Of a stretch of DNA of 64,000 nt, positions 35,101 to 49,700 are shown in pieces; the first letter of the stretch is position 1, and each line of letters begins with the position of its first letter. The notes below the pieces were generated by a model, which ran no database searches, was not told the origin of the DNA, and worked only from the letters and a program-made list of their open reading frames with translations. A program made the position numbers and the translations under genes. The DNA is from Stictocephala bisonia (taxonomy: Eukaryota > Arthropoda > Insecta > Hemiptera > Membracidae): the NCBI GenBank assembly GCA_035578905.1, contig JAQJVL010000303.1:124001-188000 (forward strand), written 5' to 3'.

Positions 35101-38100
35101 TCTGCAGACCCCTTTTCTCTCCAAAATTAGCCAATAATAATTTATGGTCGGTACAAAGTATGAATGATCTACCTATTGATTATGATTGATTGATTAAGTA
35201 TGAATGATCTAGAAATATTGATTAAATCTTTTTACGCCATAAACTATTCTTAGCGCTTCTTTGTTGATTTGTGAGTAAGCTTTTTCTGCTGAGTTTTAGA
35301 CTCTACTAGCAAAACTAATAGGCTTTTCACTAACATCTTTTTAAACTTACCAACTGTTTAAAGACTGCCATAAGCTGTAAGCGTCCTTAATGGATAATTT
35401 AGGCTAATAGTGTTCTAATACATCTGTGGATTCAAGGTTATTTTTAATTATTTGAAAGGCTATCATATGATTTTTTAAATCTTGTATCCGCCAAGGTATT
35501 AACATTATCATACGATGTTACAAACGGTGGTGTGATATTTCTCAAAACAGAATTACAATTAACTCAATGTTTTACACAATTCTTCCTATTTTCATCCACT
35601 TACATATTGTTATGAGGGGTTTGAAGATATTTTATTGTTTAAAAAAAATCAAATTCAATACATATAATGAATTCTCAAATCAATATGCTAGAATTATTTA
35701 TCTGTATTACTGTAGATTTACTGACATACTTTGAATTTCGTAATTTCAACTATATTACCATGAATTCAGGGCTTTATTAATGCCTTAGGGGCATCCCAAA
35801 ATTTCTTACCAGTTTCTGAGGGTCAAGTAACTACCTCTTTTAACTAGGTTGTCCTAGTACAAGTTCCTATTGTAATATCATATAACTGCCTTGTAACTCT
35901 AACTGTATTACGAAAGTGTATGTGTATATTTTAGTGTGTTGCACATAATGTTAAGTCTGAAATTTAATTTCTGAAATATTAAAAAACCAATAGTGGCTTG
36001 GTGTCTCATAAGATACCAGTGTTTTGAAACGTGCCTGTGTAGCAGCGTATCAAATCTGGATGAAATTCAGTGATTATAGATTAAATGATCTAATTTAGAT
36101 ACAAATGATTTATGTGACTTCACAGAGTATATAATGTTTGGCTATATACAGTCATGCAAATCATAATTCTATACTACCTTCTTCCAATATTTAACCATCC
36201 TTTGCTCGGCCAGGATGAGCCTTACATAATTAAATGTTAATAATAATTATGGCTTTATTGTAAAAAAGGTTTTTTATATAAAAAGGGAACTTAGGGGAAC
36301 TAATAATTCCTCTTTTACAGTCAACTGAGGATAGTGAATTACAAAGCCTAATTTACAGAAACATGGAAGTATATAATTAAACTAAAGAAAAACACAACTG
36401 ATTATAGTATATTAAAGAAGTGTTTTCTTCAGTTTAGAGCAATAATTAGGGCAATTAAAGGTAGTTAGAATATAAAGGAGAACCATTAAAGAATAGATAA
36501 ACTGGTTCTCCACCCAAGCCTCATGGTCACCTTCTCTCCTTGGCACCATACATGAGATGGCTCTGATCTAGTTAAAATTGTTCATGTTAATTGACTTAAC
36601 ATTAGCAATGAAAAGGAAAAGAAAATACCTATACTAATATACTAAAACGAACAGAAGTATCTGATACAGGCTAGATAGATCACTTCAAAATATTCATTGG
36701 GTGGGTCAAGTTTACAATTATTTAAAATATAAATGTTTAAAAATTAATGCACCCGTATCTTTCATAACAACAATTGCAATGGTACTAAACCGTGATCTCG
36801 ATCCACTTTTTTCTAGGTCCATTGCTAATAATCCCATATCTCTTATTAACCATAGTAATTAGATGGAAACACAACCCAGTTCCTTTAAATTTGCTTAACA
36901 CATTCGATGCTGAAAAAATATGTTAAAAACATGTCAGACACTAAAATAATATTTTATACCAAAACAATACCTTATATAGTCAGAAAGCAGGGTTGATACA
37001 CCAAATCCAGTTTATGGCCTCAATTCTGGTAGATCAAGGCTTCCGAAGTGATCGTCCGCCGGCGGTGGAGCCGCACATCGCAACGAAACCCATGCGCGCC
37101 GCGAGACGCCTGCCGCAATTAGTTGCGGCAGGTCGCATTCCTGAAGTTGAAATACGCCATACAGGAGTATCATTTCCGATATCAGAATCATCAGATTAAT
37201 AAGAATCAGAGTCATCTGAAGCATTTCCCATCATCTGATGTTAGATTGGGTCATCAACTTCACCATCACTGTCGGCAGGACAAAGTCAGGAGCCGAAGAT
37301 GGCCCAGGAGTTGGTTGAAACATTGCAGAAAAGAATAAAACGCACTATACAAATATATTTACAATATAACACAAATCACAATACAATATAACACAACACG
37401 ATACTAATGTTTCACTGTTATACACAAAAATAAAATGGTAAAACTCCGATGCAAGCCAACTGGCTCAAAATGGCACGATCCACGAACAGCGAACACCGAA
37501 ACGTGACGCGAGACACAGGCAACAATGCAGTGCAAATCCGACCGTTATAAGGCAAGTGGATGGACCACACTGAATTCCACAAACAAGCATTGCTTCGTCA
37601 ACCGCCGGCAACAGTTCCGCTGCGCGCGCAGGCACGCTAACCCCCGCCAACTGGCTCAAAATGGCGCGATCCACGAACGAAGAACAAGGAAATGTGACGC
37701 GAGAAACAGGCTATAATGCGGCGCAAATCCGACCCTTCTAAGCCAAAGGGCTAGGCGACACTGAAGCGTACAAGCCGGTATTGATCCGTCCACCGCCGGC
37801 AACTTATTCGCTGCTCGCGCAAGCACTGCTATCACCCGCGGGCGTGTGACCCGCACTCAATGTGTTAAATAAAATATACATTATTCATTCATTATTAAGA
37901 CGCTGATCGTCAAGATATGGGCGAATGAATGTTATGAATGTAGAGAATGAGAGTAGTCATTGTTACTAAGGTCAACTGTTCCTCAGAAAATCCTATTTAT
38001 AAATAGCCCAATAGCCAGGTCAACTAAGCGACTTACAGCTTTATGTGGAATCCAAACCACGTAGTGTTTGTCTGATTTTCTAATAAGCTTGTATTAGAAA

Positions 38101-41100
38101 ATAAAACTTTTGATTTAACTGTGAAACTTGTTACAGAACAGTGTTTGACTTGATGGTAAAGTTCCACGGGTCCCCCCATATCAGCAGTGTGAACCTGATG
38201 GCTTGTATGGGATCCCTTACACTCATTGCCAAGATGAGGCCGCAGTTTATGGGCAAAGTGGTCGCTGCACTGGAGACCCTCCACAGTGAGTTAGTTTTAG
38301 CCATCTTTAAGATTACTATTTAGATTTTGCAGGCCAATATTTTTTCCACCTCACCCCATACAAAAGACCCTCTAGACAAACCTCCTACTGTTACTTTCAG
38401 GCAGTACACAAATCTGAAACAGGTTTTAGTTCATCCAAAATTACCTGATCCGATCATACCTCTTAGACCATGTAACAATTGTTAATTGTCACATTATAAT
38501 TATTTTAGAGAATTGTGTTTAGAAAATGTTAAATATTGTAAGAACTGAGAGGTTTAAGTGTTTGGTTCTTTTACCAAAAGTTTTCGATAGAAATTCTCCA
38601 AGTTTTGAGAAAAATTCAGAATCTTCCCCTTTCAAATAAAAAAGTAGTTTTTTCCTATTTAAATTAGCTAAATAACCAGTATATTCACGTTGTAAATTTC
38701 CTGTCAATTTCATGCGACATGTATTCTGAAGTCAACATGTTTGGTGAGCCTTACCTGTTCAGTTGTCCTGGTTTAGAGGGTTCTAATTGGTTGGTTTAGG
38801 TTTTAGAGTAAAGAGGGGGTAAGTCCGTTGGTGGAAGGGTTGCGAGCGTTCGGGCAGTTTGAAGTTTTCGTTCGTTGCGTGACCACGTTAGTTCTACTCG
38901 GCGATTTTAACCGTTCGGAGTTTTGTCTTCCGTTACGGCAATTTCTTTTTTCGCTTGTGAGTGAGTGAGCGTATGTCGCGCTTTATTGTGGTCACGTTTT
39001 GGGTTGATACCTCCAGGACAGCTACATCTCCCGGAGGCAATTTTTAAAGGCAATTTTTTAAAGGAAATTTTTTAAAGAAATTTTTCAAATTAAGGAAATT
39101 TTTTGAATTTTTCAATTTAAAGAATAGAAGAATTTTAGGCAATTTTTAAAGAAATTTACAATTAAAACAATTTTTCAATTTTAAAGCAATTTTGAAATTA
39201 TTGCTTTAATAATTTAAAAGAAAAAATTTATTGAAACCGTTGAATTAATAAAAAAGGTTCTGGTCTGAAGATATTTGATTTGTTTTTTTGAAAGAGTGAT
39301 TTTTAATTTATTTGTGTTCCGTTAATTAAATAAAGAAAGATCTTTTATTTTCGTTTTTATTATTATTTGTAGAAGAAATCCAATTTTTTTTTGTTGAAGT
39401 TATAAGAAGAAAAATAAAGAAAAATGTTTATCATTGAAGAATTTTTATTTTAATCTCTCATTTAAGTTGTTCAACATATCAAAAATAAATAGTAGCTTAA
39501 TTAAGGCTACAACCATCATCTACGACTCAAGGCTCTTTTCCATGCAATAAGAAAATTGTAAAACATGTGCTATCAATAAACCAGCCACTACTTTTATGAG
39601 CTCAACCATAAATGTATGAATGGACATAGACATGACTGCAAGATAAATAACCCTGAAAAACATGTTCCATCCTTTAGCCACAGTCAGAACTTTGATGAAT
39701 GTTTCACTGTCAAAGTTATCAGATCACTCCCTGCAAACTGTAATAGCTCTCAACTTACAAGAATGGAAATTGCACATCAATGGATCACAAAATCTAGAGG
39801 CCCACCTAATCTAAATATAAGATTAACCCTGTTTTTCTTTTTCCCACCTAATCAGCAGAATAATAAACATTATTACACCATTTTATCATATAATAGAAGC
39901 AGAAGTGACATTTCAGTGTTTAAATGCTCTACAGTTGGCAACACCTCATCCACCTACCTCAAATGTAGCTGTGTATCCAGTTGTTTAGTGACTGAAGAAG
40001 GGGCCAGTGGCCCCGAAATATTTCACTAACCAATTCTTTGTGATGTGATTCTCTATCCATACTGTTCAGTTTACCAAGTATCCTGCTTTACTTTCCTTTC
40101 ATTACTACTGAAATCCTAGTCCTAGTGCCCCAAATTTAACCTGTCATATCGCATACTGAAAACTAAGGTTCCAGTGTCAGTCATTGGAGGAACAAGTGGA
40201 CAGATGATCATAATACTTGGGCTTTATTTAGTTATTATTAAATTGATTAGATAGAAATGGCATTGATATTAAATTAAATAATATATAACTTGAAATTTGA
40301 TTTTCATTTTAGCTAATCTACCACCAACGCTCTCCAAGTCTCAGGTCAGTTCTGTACGCAAACACCTAAAGATGCAGCTGTTGTCACTGCTGAAACACCC
40401 TGCGGCTGTAGACTTTCTACAGAATATTACCACCCTCTTGACAGATTTGGGAGCTACGTATCATGAGGTACGTTTGCAGTCTTTTAAAAATGATTTTCAA
40501 GGCCTCAAGATTAAAACAAATTGTTTTTTTTTCAGATTACTTTTCAGATGTGCAATCATTATTTTTTAAGTAAACATGATAATTTTTTCTATGAAAAAGT
40601 TTAATGTTTGAGGTTAAGGGTGTTTGTCTGGGCGCCCAGTTTAGTGCTCTAAGGAATTTTGTCCTAGATTTTATTGCAACTGTCTTTAAGAGTAGTAAAG
40701 ATCCTAACTCACTCACAAACTAGTAATGTATTCCCCTCCCCTCTCTCCCCATCATAGCCCCCACCTGCCTCACCTCGCAAATTCGACAGATGGGCATAAC
40801 TATCACATTTATAGTAAACTCTAACAATGAATTTTATATATATTATATATCTTCTTTTTTAGCCAAAGTGACTGTACAAATTTCAACTCAAAATTTGAAC
40901 AAATATCATTTATAGAAAAATAATTGGTAACACTTAAATAAATAATTTTTTTTTTCGTTTACTATATACTAAGTTGATAAGTACCTTTTGTCCACTATAT
41001 TCTCAAAATGTTAATAAATTATATTACACGGTTTGTTGATGAGTTATGCACCAAAAAGGCCAAATTAGTCACTTTGACAGCCATATCTCCATAAAGACAT

Positions 41101-43729
41101 TTTTTGGTATTTTTACCCATAACACATTTATTACTTACATGGATACTAACAATTTTATTCAAAACATTTTCAAAAATAAATTTTTGATCTAACACCCTTA
41201 AGGTAGTAAAACAATGAAAACTTACAATTTATGGGTGTGTGAAATATTGTGTAAAATTTTACCAAATATTCAATAGTTTCTGTGCCATAATATATTTTCA
41301 AAATTGTTGAGAATAAGTTAGTAAAATTGCTTCCATATTTTATTATTTAAAATTGAGCTTCCAATAATCAGAAAGCTACATGTAACAGAATACTTACAAA
41401 CTCTTACACTCTTTCATTGGGTACAAACATGATTGCTTTAAATCATATTATTGTCTGTGGTGAGACATGAGGTTATTTATTGGCTCTGCTGTCTTTCACC
41501 ATATAACCAAATAAATGCAACCCCAACGATCCGCACATGAAAACAATTAAATATGCATAACTGTGTAATAAATTTCTTCTGTATTATATCCATAATCTAA
41601 TAACTACTTTGATTTTATTATTTTAAGGTCATGAAGTCTTATCCCAAGACAGATGAGATTCGGAAGCGTATAAAGCGATCAGCGACAGGAGCCCTAGAAA
41701 CTGTGACAGCCAAGAAACCCAAGGTAGTGGATGTAACAGCCTCTCAATCTGTACCACTACCCATTGTTGTCACAGAGACTGCCATAGACATCACGGAGCA
41801 ATACATCATGGAGCGTATGTGTCCAGAGCTAGCTACTGATATGGTCATCATGGCGATGGTAAGATGACTGCTGCATTTGTAAAAATTAAAGCTTTCAAAG
41901 ATTTTGTTACAGTTAGCACTTGGTGATTCAAAATGCTTGACTTGACCATCAATTAAACTGATTACAAGAATTAATGAATGAAAAAACCTTTATTTTAGTG
42001 GCGAAGTTAGGACTATACAGTCCTCTCTTCCACTTAACAGAATGGCCTGTCAAGCAGTGTTTTGTAATATTCAGGATTCAACTAATAAAGATTTGACTAA
42101 TGAAATGTACATTTCTTCTTTCTGTTATATATCTCAAAATTAAGTGTATGATTAGGAATATTTGAAACTTCAAGTACTTTAGTCCTCGAGCTTGGCTCAA
42201 AGCTTCTAAAGTTGGATTGATTCTTTGTTTTTCTCAAATTATTGCACTTACATCTTAATTTCAGTTTAAGACTAAACACTTTTAAAAGTTACAAATGAAA
42301 ACTGTATGTTTCTTTATGATTTATTTCATCATTTAATCATACTTTAGGTTTGGTATGCGTGATTATGAATTAAGAAGAAATAGGCCTAGGGATGGGTAGT
42401 TTACAAACAACAGTCAATTGAACTTAGTGAACGAGTAAACTAGTTTGTTCATTGGGTGATGTGAATAAAACCTAGCACTTGGTGGGTAGGACCTACTACA
42501 TAGATTTAGCTCTTGCTAAAATACGAGTGAATAAACAAATGCTAAATCATGGTAGCAACAGCTAAGATGGAGCTAGATCGTCCCAGATACAGTTAAGCAA
42601 TTGCTAGGGGTAGCATGTGCTAAGCGTAGTTCATGCTACGCGCGTATTGTGACTTGTGTTTCCCCTTCCACTGAGGAATACAGCGGAAGGGTGGGAATGC
42701 GAGCGCATCAGTAATGAGTGTTCAATTGTGACCGTGAGGTCAGTATTCAAATATTACTTTGTGGGAAGTTTGTTTGTAAGCACTAATCATGTCGTCGAGT
42801 GAAGACGATGATAATGGAGAGAAGAATCTAGATAGGGCACCATTTGTCAAATTTATAGCAGTACATCCTGTCGTTTCAGAAAAATCAAAGATTCCATCTG
42901 CTGTTACAGAAAAAGTAAATTTCTGGAAAACAATTGCAGAAGAATATTCTTCAGCATTTGGGTAAAAGGTATCTGTTGCTCGGATGAAAAATTGCTAAGC
43001 AATATGAAAGTAATCATGAAGAAGAAGACAGATACAAACGTAACAGGCAACAAGAAAATTAAGCTGAAAAATTGGGAAGCACAGTTTTATGAAATAATCA
43101 GTGAGAAAGATAATCCAGTATTTTTTTAAATACCTGGAAGTTTAAGTGTTGGTACAAATAATATCGCACTTCAAGTTGAAAACTACCCAGCAGGAAACGA
43201 AGAGCTTCTTGATCCTGATAGTATAAGAATAAGCAACGTCGCAGAAACGACAAATGCTAATCAAATGACAAGCCAAACAAGGAAAAGTGTCAGAAAAGTT
43301 TTGGAATATGAAACTGAAGAAACCAAAATGTTATCGTTGCCCCAATTACAAAGAGTTGTTTTATCGCAAAAATGAAGTTACAAAACATTCAAATATATGC
43401 CGAAAAATTAAACTAGAAAAGTTAAAGAAACATTCAGATGATGTTGCAGTACAAACTGATGAGATCGATTACGTTACGTACTTTAATTTAAATTAAAAAA
43501 TAAACTTCCATAATCCTAAAATCCTAGTTCCTTAATCTTAGTAATAAATAAACAAATGAATAAAAAAAACTAATTACTCATGTTTTTTACTTATGGAATG
43601 CATGCACTTGGTAGACTTGGCATTTTAAACTCAGTGCATGCACGTAAAAAAAACATTAATAACATGTAGTAACTTAATTTCTGCTTACTGTGTGATGTGC
43701 CTTTTTGTACGTTTGTAAAATCTTCTACA

Positions 43730-43774
<45 letters not shown>

Positions 43775-46700
43775 TGTTATGAATCAAATAGTCGGCAGGG
43801 CTGACAACTGGATTTAGTTCCCATCAAATATGCAAGAAATAAACGAAGCTAAACTGATTTGGCAATAACGATGTCGTATGCCTACTGTTATTGGAACGCT
43901 AGACTCTACTCATGTGGGAATAAAAAGCCCCCAATTTCATGGTGATATGAATATGTAATTCCTCATTGATACAATATGAATATGTAATTCCTCATTGATA
44001 CAATATGAATTTGTAATTCCTCTGCATTCGCTTCTTCGCCATATCCTTGACCATGCACACTTCCTGGTCATTCTGCATACACACTAGTAAATTTTTCATG
44101 CACATCACATTTGGCCTGGACGTTGATGCTACAGTAACCCTTTCGGATTACATATTCATCACCATGAAATTGGGGCCTTTTTATTTCCATATGAGTACAG
44201 TCAATAACAGTAGGCATACGACATCGTTATTGCCAAATCAGTTTAGCTTCGTTTATTTCTTGCATATTTGATGGGAACTAAATCCAGTTGTCAGCCCTGC
44301 CGACTATTTGATTCATAACATGATGTATAGTTTTACAAGCTGTTGACCTGTGAACACCAATGTTCTGGGCGATACCGGACTGAAATCCCGGGTCAGCAAC
44401 AAATCGTAGAAAAGTCTCCATTTGTTTTCTCGGCGAAAGACCACCACCACGTGTAGGTCTGTTTCTCTTAAGAATCAACACTATCACTTTCAAACAGTAA
44501 CAGCTCCTTACAATTTATAATTTCCCTTCGAATACCATACTGTTTTTGTTGACGAATGTGCATAAACGCAGCCATGTTATACAGTAGTAAAGGTCTAACT
44601 AAAAGTTAGCATGCCCTGGACCAGGCTTAAGAATTTGTAAGCACTTGCTAACCTCTAAGGTTAGGAGTTTCTTTTTATTCACCTCATTTTCAAGCAATTG
44701 CTAAGGCGTCCCGGAGACTCTAGCAACACCTAGGCCTAGGTAGTGCTAGACAACTTTATTCACTGAATTTATAGCATTTGCTTAAAAAACCCTTAGACCT
44801 AGCAAGTGCTAGGTTTTATTCACACTACCCATTATGATTTAAACTAGTTCAATTCAAAGCGAACAACAAAGCTGGGAAGGTAGCAATCATACTTAATCTG
44901 AGTCTTCCAAGTCAGTTCAGCTGTACCCTAATCTAAATTTGTGTGAATGGAACAGAAGTGATGGTTAGGGTCTTTATGACTCAAGAAAGAGATTGCATGC
45001 GCACAGTTACACTGAACGAATGAACTACATAGAATTAACAAACTAGATGAAAAGAACAAACTCTTTGATCAGCTTTTCATTGGCCAGGATAAATGTAAAC
45101 AAACTGTAACAAAAATCTGATATGGATTGTAAGTGGACCTGGAAATTCATGTGGCGTTTTTTCAAATAGTGAAAGATTTCAAATAATTTATTCAATATAT
45201 TAGAGAGATAGGACATCAGCAAACTTACCTTAAAAGACAAGTTCACTAACATCAGAGTAGTAGTCACAAACACAAAATACACAAAATCTCACAAATTTTC
45301 AACACCACAGGCATTTTCTTCAGGTGAGTAGAGGGAGCACCTGAAGAAAATGCCTGTGGTGTCGAAAATTTGTGAGATTTTGTGTATTTTGTGTTTGTGA
45401 CTACTACTCTGATGTTAGTGAACTTGTCTTTTAAGGTAAGTTTGCTGATGTCCTATCTCTCTAATATACTAATTCCTGGCCTAGTGCCCTTTAACCTAAC
45501 CTAAAATAATTTATTCATAAAACTATGGATATTGAAGATTTTGACAACCCATCGCCGAGACCGGGAGTGATTAGTACTCTTGAAACATTCCAGAGCCTAG
45601 GCCTAAGTCGCACCGAACACATGGCAACAATGATTTGGAACTATTTAGATAAAGTAGCGGCAGACAGAGGTGTAAGACCTGTAAGAGTTTATTTAAATTG
45701 AAACCAAGATTTTCAGTTCAAACCAGTATCAGATGAGGTGGCCCAGTATACTTGTTTACTGGTTTGGGAAAACTGATGCAGTAGACAATGGGTTGTAGAA
45801 TTCTTTAATCTTGCTCTAGGTATTCGTTTCATCAGATGGGCAGGTCATGTTGAACAAAGCTGCACTTCTGTTGGGTAGTTTTTCTTTTTTTGTTTTTTTC
45901 ATAAAGAGGATGATGAGAATCTTAGAGAACGTGATTCCGATTCCGATACTGTTTCCTAGATGGTCTTGTTTGGGTGGATAAGACATGCTGTCACTAACGC
46001 TTATGCTTTCTCACCCACACAATTTTCGAAAAAAGTACTATTTATTTTCTTTAAATTAGTGAGCCACCCTTCACTAGCCACAAAATTGGAAATGTGTAGT
46101 TCCTTTGCATATGCTTTGGCCATTTCTTTTCAAATCAAACCTCCTACAGGTACGTTTTGTCTTCTAAGTTGTCTCACTCACATAACCAAACACTCTCCAA
46201 ATCTAGGAAACTCACCCTTGGTGGTTCGTTTTCTTCCTACAGTGGCATTCACTCGAACAAACTTTTCCTTATTTTTTAAGATGGTAGGCAGTGTACTCTG
46301 CGGGATTTAAAAAGTTTTGGCCAGCTCCGACTTCTTTGAACCATTTTCTACTGCCATGGTAACTTCTTTCTTTTCCGTGATAGAAAGGGACTTGTATTTT
46401 TTTTTATTTGAGGCCCTTACAACACATTGAACACAACAAACACAGTTACCACAACTAATACGGCCAACACAATAAACTCACCTCTTATCAGCAGATAACT
46501 TAATCGAAAACAAATGCTCCTAAAACCAACGAGCACATTAGGCTATATTTTCATGTCAAAACCTGAATAGTTACAGTACGTTAACTGATCGTGGGAATAG
46601 TTTTTTCTGCGTCACTTAGAATAGCAGAGAGTTTTGCTGGTAAAACTTCAAATTGCTGCATGTTCTGGATAGGCCTCACGTCTGATTCAAGTTTGAAATA

Positions 46701-49700
46701 CCAAGTACAGCACAAGTAAACGTCACACAACACAAGTTTATTACAATATAAGCACAAATTGCACAAATATACTACAATACAAGTACAAAATGCACGAATA
46801 CTATGGTGATCGATTTCGGTGAACCACGCTCACCTTCCTCAGACCAGAGGGATTCACAAAAGAATCTACCAAGTGTATCAAAATACATATAAAAACTTCT
46901 AAAGGGATTCTTTAGGGAATGAGCATTCACTTCGAAATATTGAAAGTTTTGAATTGTTAAGAGTTTGAATCATTAAGAGTTGACTGTACCACAGTCCAAA
47001 ATATGCACTCTAAGAAAGGCGAAGTATTCACCTTTCTTAGCTTTTTTGTCAAGTTATACAAAATATCAAATTTCTATAGGTTGTTTATCTGGATTAATAG
47101 TTTTTGGATTTTAATAGGGGTCACTGCAGTAATCGGGGGAGAATTTTGAGATGCTAATCATGTATTGTGTTTTTGTCAGGATAATGTACCAGATGAGATG
47201 CCACCACTGTTTGCGGCTATATATACTCCCATTGCTGCTGCTGGTACCCAAGGCCAAATCAAACATGTTGCAAGGCTGCTGGCCACCCAGCTGAACGCTG
47301 CTGGTCTCGGCCCGGGCTATGCACTTGCCAAGTCTACTCCAGTGGTTAGTATTCAGAGTATCATTTTATATATTTAAATATAAACGTACCATGAAAATTA
47401 GATAAGTATACTTTCCACATACTAAATAAAATTATTATTTCTGTATGTAACCAGGCATCAATTAAATTATTTAAGGACTCAGGCTTAATCCTCATTCCGC
47501 TATGAAATGAGTTTAAAGATAATGATTCCTGTTAAAGAAGATTGGCTTGCCCAATATTTTTTCTGGATTATCGTTTTGGAATGAAACAAAAACCAGTTGA
47601 CTTTTAGTAAACAAATTATTTTGATGATTTTTTTTAACTTAAAATATTTGTCAACATAATTTATATCAATATTGAGGCTCTTGTCATATCAAGCAACCAG
47701 CTTTTGAAAACCTTCCTTGAAGAAATCTGCTGCCTCCATGGTAGTTTTGATTGTCAGCAACATTGTGACATTGAAGTCACTGAGCGCAAGATCGAGACTG
47801 TATGTTGGATGATCAATTTGTTCCCAGTCAAATGATCGGATCAGTTCATGTGTTTGATTTGCTAACTTTAAAAGCTCTCACCCATATAATCTCACATTCA
47901 TTGTGTTTTCTCCATAAACTTAAGTGACATTCACAGATCTCAAGGTGAATGTCAGCTGCTTTTACACCTTTAGTGTTAAGACAACCTATCACAGTCGCCA
48001 ATTTTTTTCAATCAAAGGAGACATTTCAAACACTGATAAACAAACTTAAACACTGTCTAATGGATCTGTAATGGCGGCTATTGCTTGCCAATAGATAGCT
48101 TGGTATACAGCATGCATGCACTGAACACCCGACTGTATCGCTACAGTGGTAGAATCCAAAACGGTTCTTTCTTTAAAAACATGCCTCGCAATTTAGGCAA
48201 AATTAATTAGTATTATCTCATAAGAAAGCTTGGTTTTTAAAAACCTCAAAAATTTTGTATTGGGAGGACTGTGTTTATTTTTTTATTTTTAATTTATGTT
48301 AATTGTATTTTTAATAAAAAATAAGAACAGGAATTCTGAAATGAAACATGAACATTACAGAACAATATTTATCTATATTTTAATTTATAACATTACAACT
48401 TATTCAATGTCCAACAAATCAAAAATAAATTTGGGGTTATTTGTGGTGTTGTATTTTACTTGTACAGTACTCTATAAAAAAGCTCTTTTGGGATCACTCA
48501 CTGACATAAATGTTTTCTCAATTCTAAATGTCATAAAATTAAAAAAATTTGGAATGCTCTAAAATTAAAATATTTTCACATTTTCTCTGAATAAGCATAA
48601 TTAAAGAGGGTTAGAATCTAAACATTTCAGTAAGAATGTCATGGAGAAGAGTTGTATGGTTTTCAGTTAAGAGATGATGAAGATGAGGAAGAAGAAGATA
48701 AGCAGAAGATTGCCACTCTGGTACAAGGAGTGGTGGGAGGACCCGCCCCTCCTGTCCCTCCTCCGCCCACTCTCAACTTGTCTATCATAAAACATCCTAA
48801 GCGTAGAGCTCTTAAACTTTCAGAGATCACTCGGCCAATGGATGAGGTAAGCAGCAATTTTTGAGTTGAAGTTTAAGGGTACATTATTTGTATAAAGTAA
48901 AAAATATGAACAATTTTACTTAAAATATTATAGGTAATTAAACACAAAGAAGCACTGAAAAGTTTATGTCCAAATAGTACAATAGTAGCATCAAATATAT
49001 AATTCAAACATTTAAAAAAGTAAATCTTGTGTTTAACAGGAATACTTAAAGTTACTAAAGTTGGAGACAAGTCTACCAACTTGTCTTCTCAAATAAGTTT
49101 GCTAATATCTTATCTCTCCTAAAATACCGACTCCTGGGCTGGGACTTCGGTATTGTTCCCAGTCATCATCAATGATTTATTGCAACAAAACTTTGACGAT
49201 TTAATATATGACTTTGTTAACTATTTATTTTTTTTTTATTTTGTTAATTCACATACTCATATAAAACATCTTAATTTGTTGGGAGAGATTAAAAAATTAA
49301 CTAAAAGTACCGAGAAATCGATGCTCATTAAGTAAAATGCAGTTGAATGTTAATAAAACCAAATATTTAAACTTTGTTTCCTTAGGATTTGACTTTCCAG
49401 TGTCTTTTTAAGTATCATTATTGTGATTATATTTATTTTGTTTATAATTGATGTGAGAATATGCGACTTTGTTGTTCATCATTGCGCCCAAGTACAAGAT
49501 CCAAGTGGTAAGGGAAGGCGGCGACTTCATGGTCCAGTACTTATGACACCTGTATCAATATAAAATCATTCAGCATATACACAATACAAATTATTACATA
49601 TTAGAGCTATTGACATCAAGAGCTTTATAATAAGACTTGTCTGGTTTTTAACTCTACTCAGTGTTGAGAAAAATTTACTTCGCTATATTGCTAAGAATTT

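Larger units (their letters stand above)
42454..44830. mobile_element. PIF/Harbinger element, rearranged
   Basis: TIRs left GGGTGATGTGAATAAAACCT, right (reverse complement) GGGTAGTGTGAATAAAACCT, both continuing AGCACTTG. 3-bp target duplication ATT (42451-42453 and 44831-44833), the Harbinger size. It contains a DNA-binding-protein relic (+), a transposase relic (-), an inverted duplication of the transposase part and an (AT)n tract at 43733-43772. Confidence 0.88.

Noticed and set aside
39616..40029. 137-aa ORF as a host gene
   Set aside because: Its first 75 residues match the C-terminal region of Penelope-like proteins; the rest is untranslated element sequence.
43733..43772. (AT)n tract as an origin or regulatory site
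   Set aside because: Simple microsatellite inside the rearranged Harbinger element; no other evidence.
42384..45060. hAT-like outer element around the Harbinger (TAGGGATGGGTAG start)
   Set aside because: No matching right end or 8-bp duplication could be fixed.
45525..45704. 59-codon ORF beginning [14 protein letters not shown]
   Set aside because: Protein-like, but no family, splice partner or element context recognised. Left out of the gene list.
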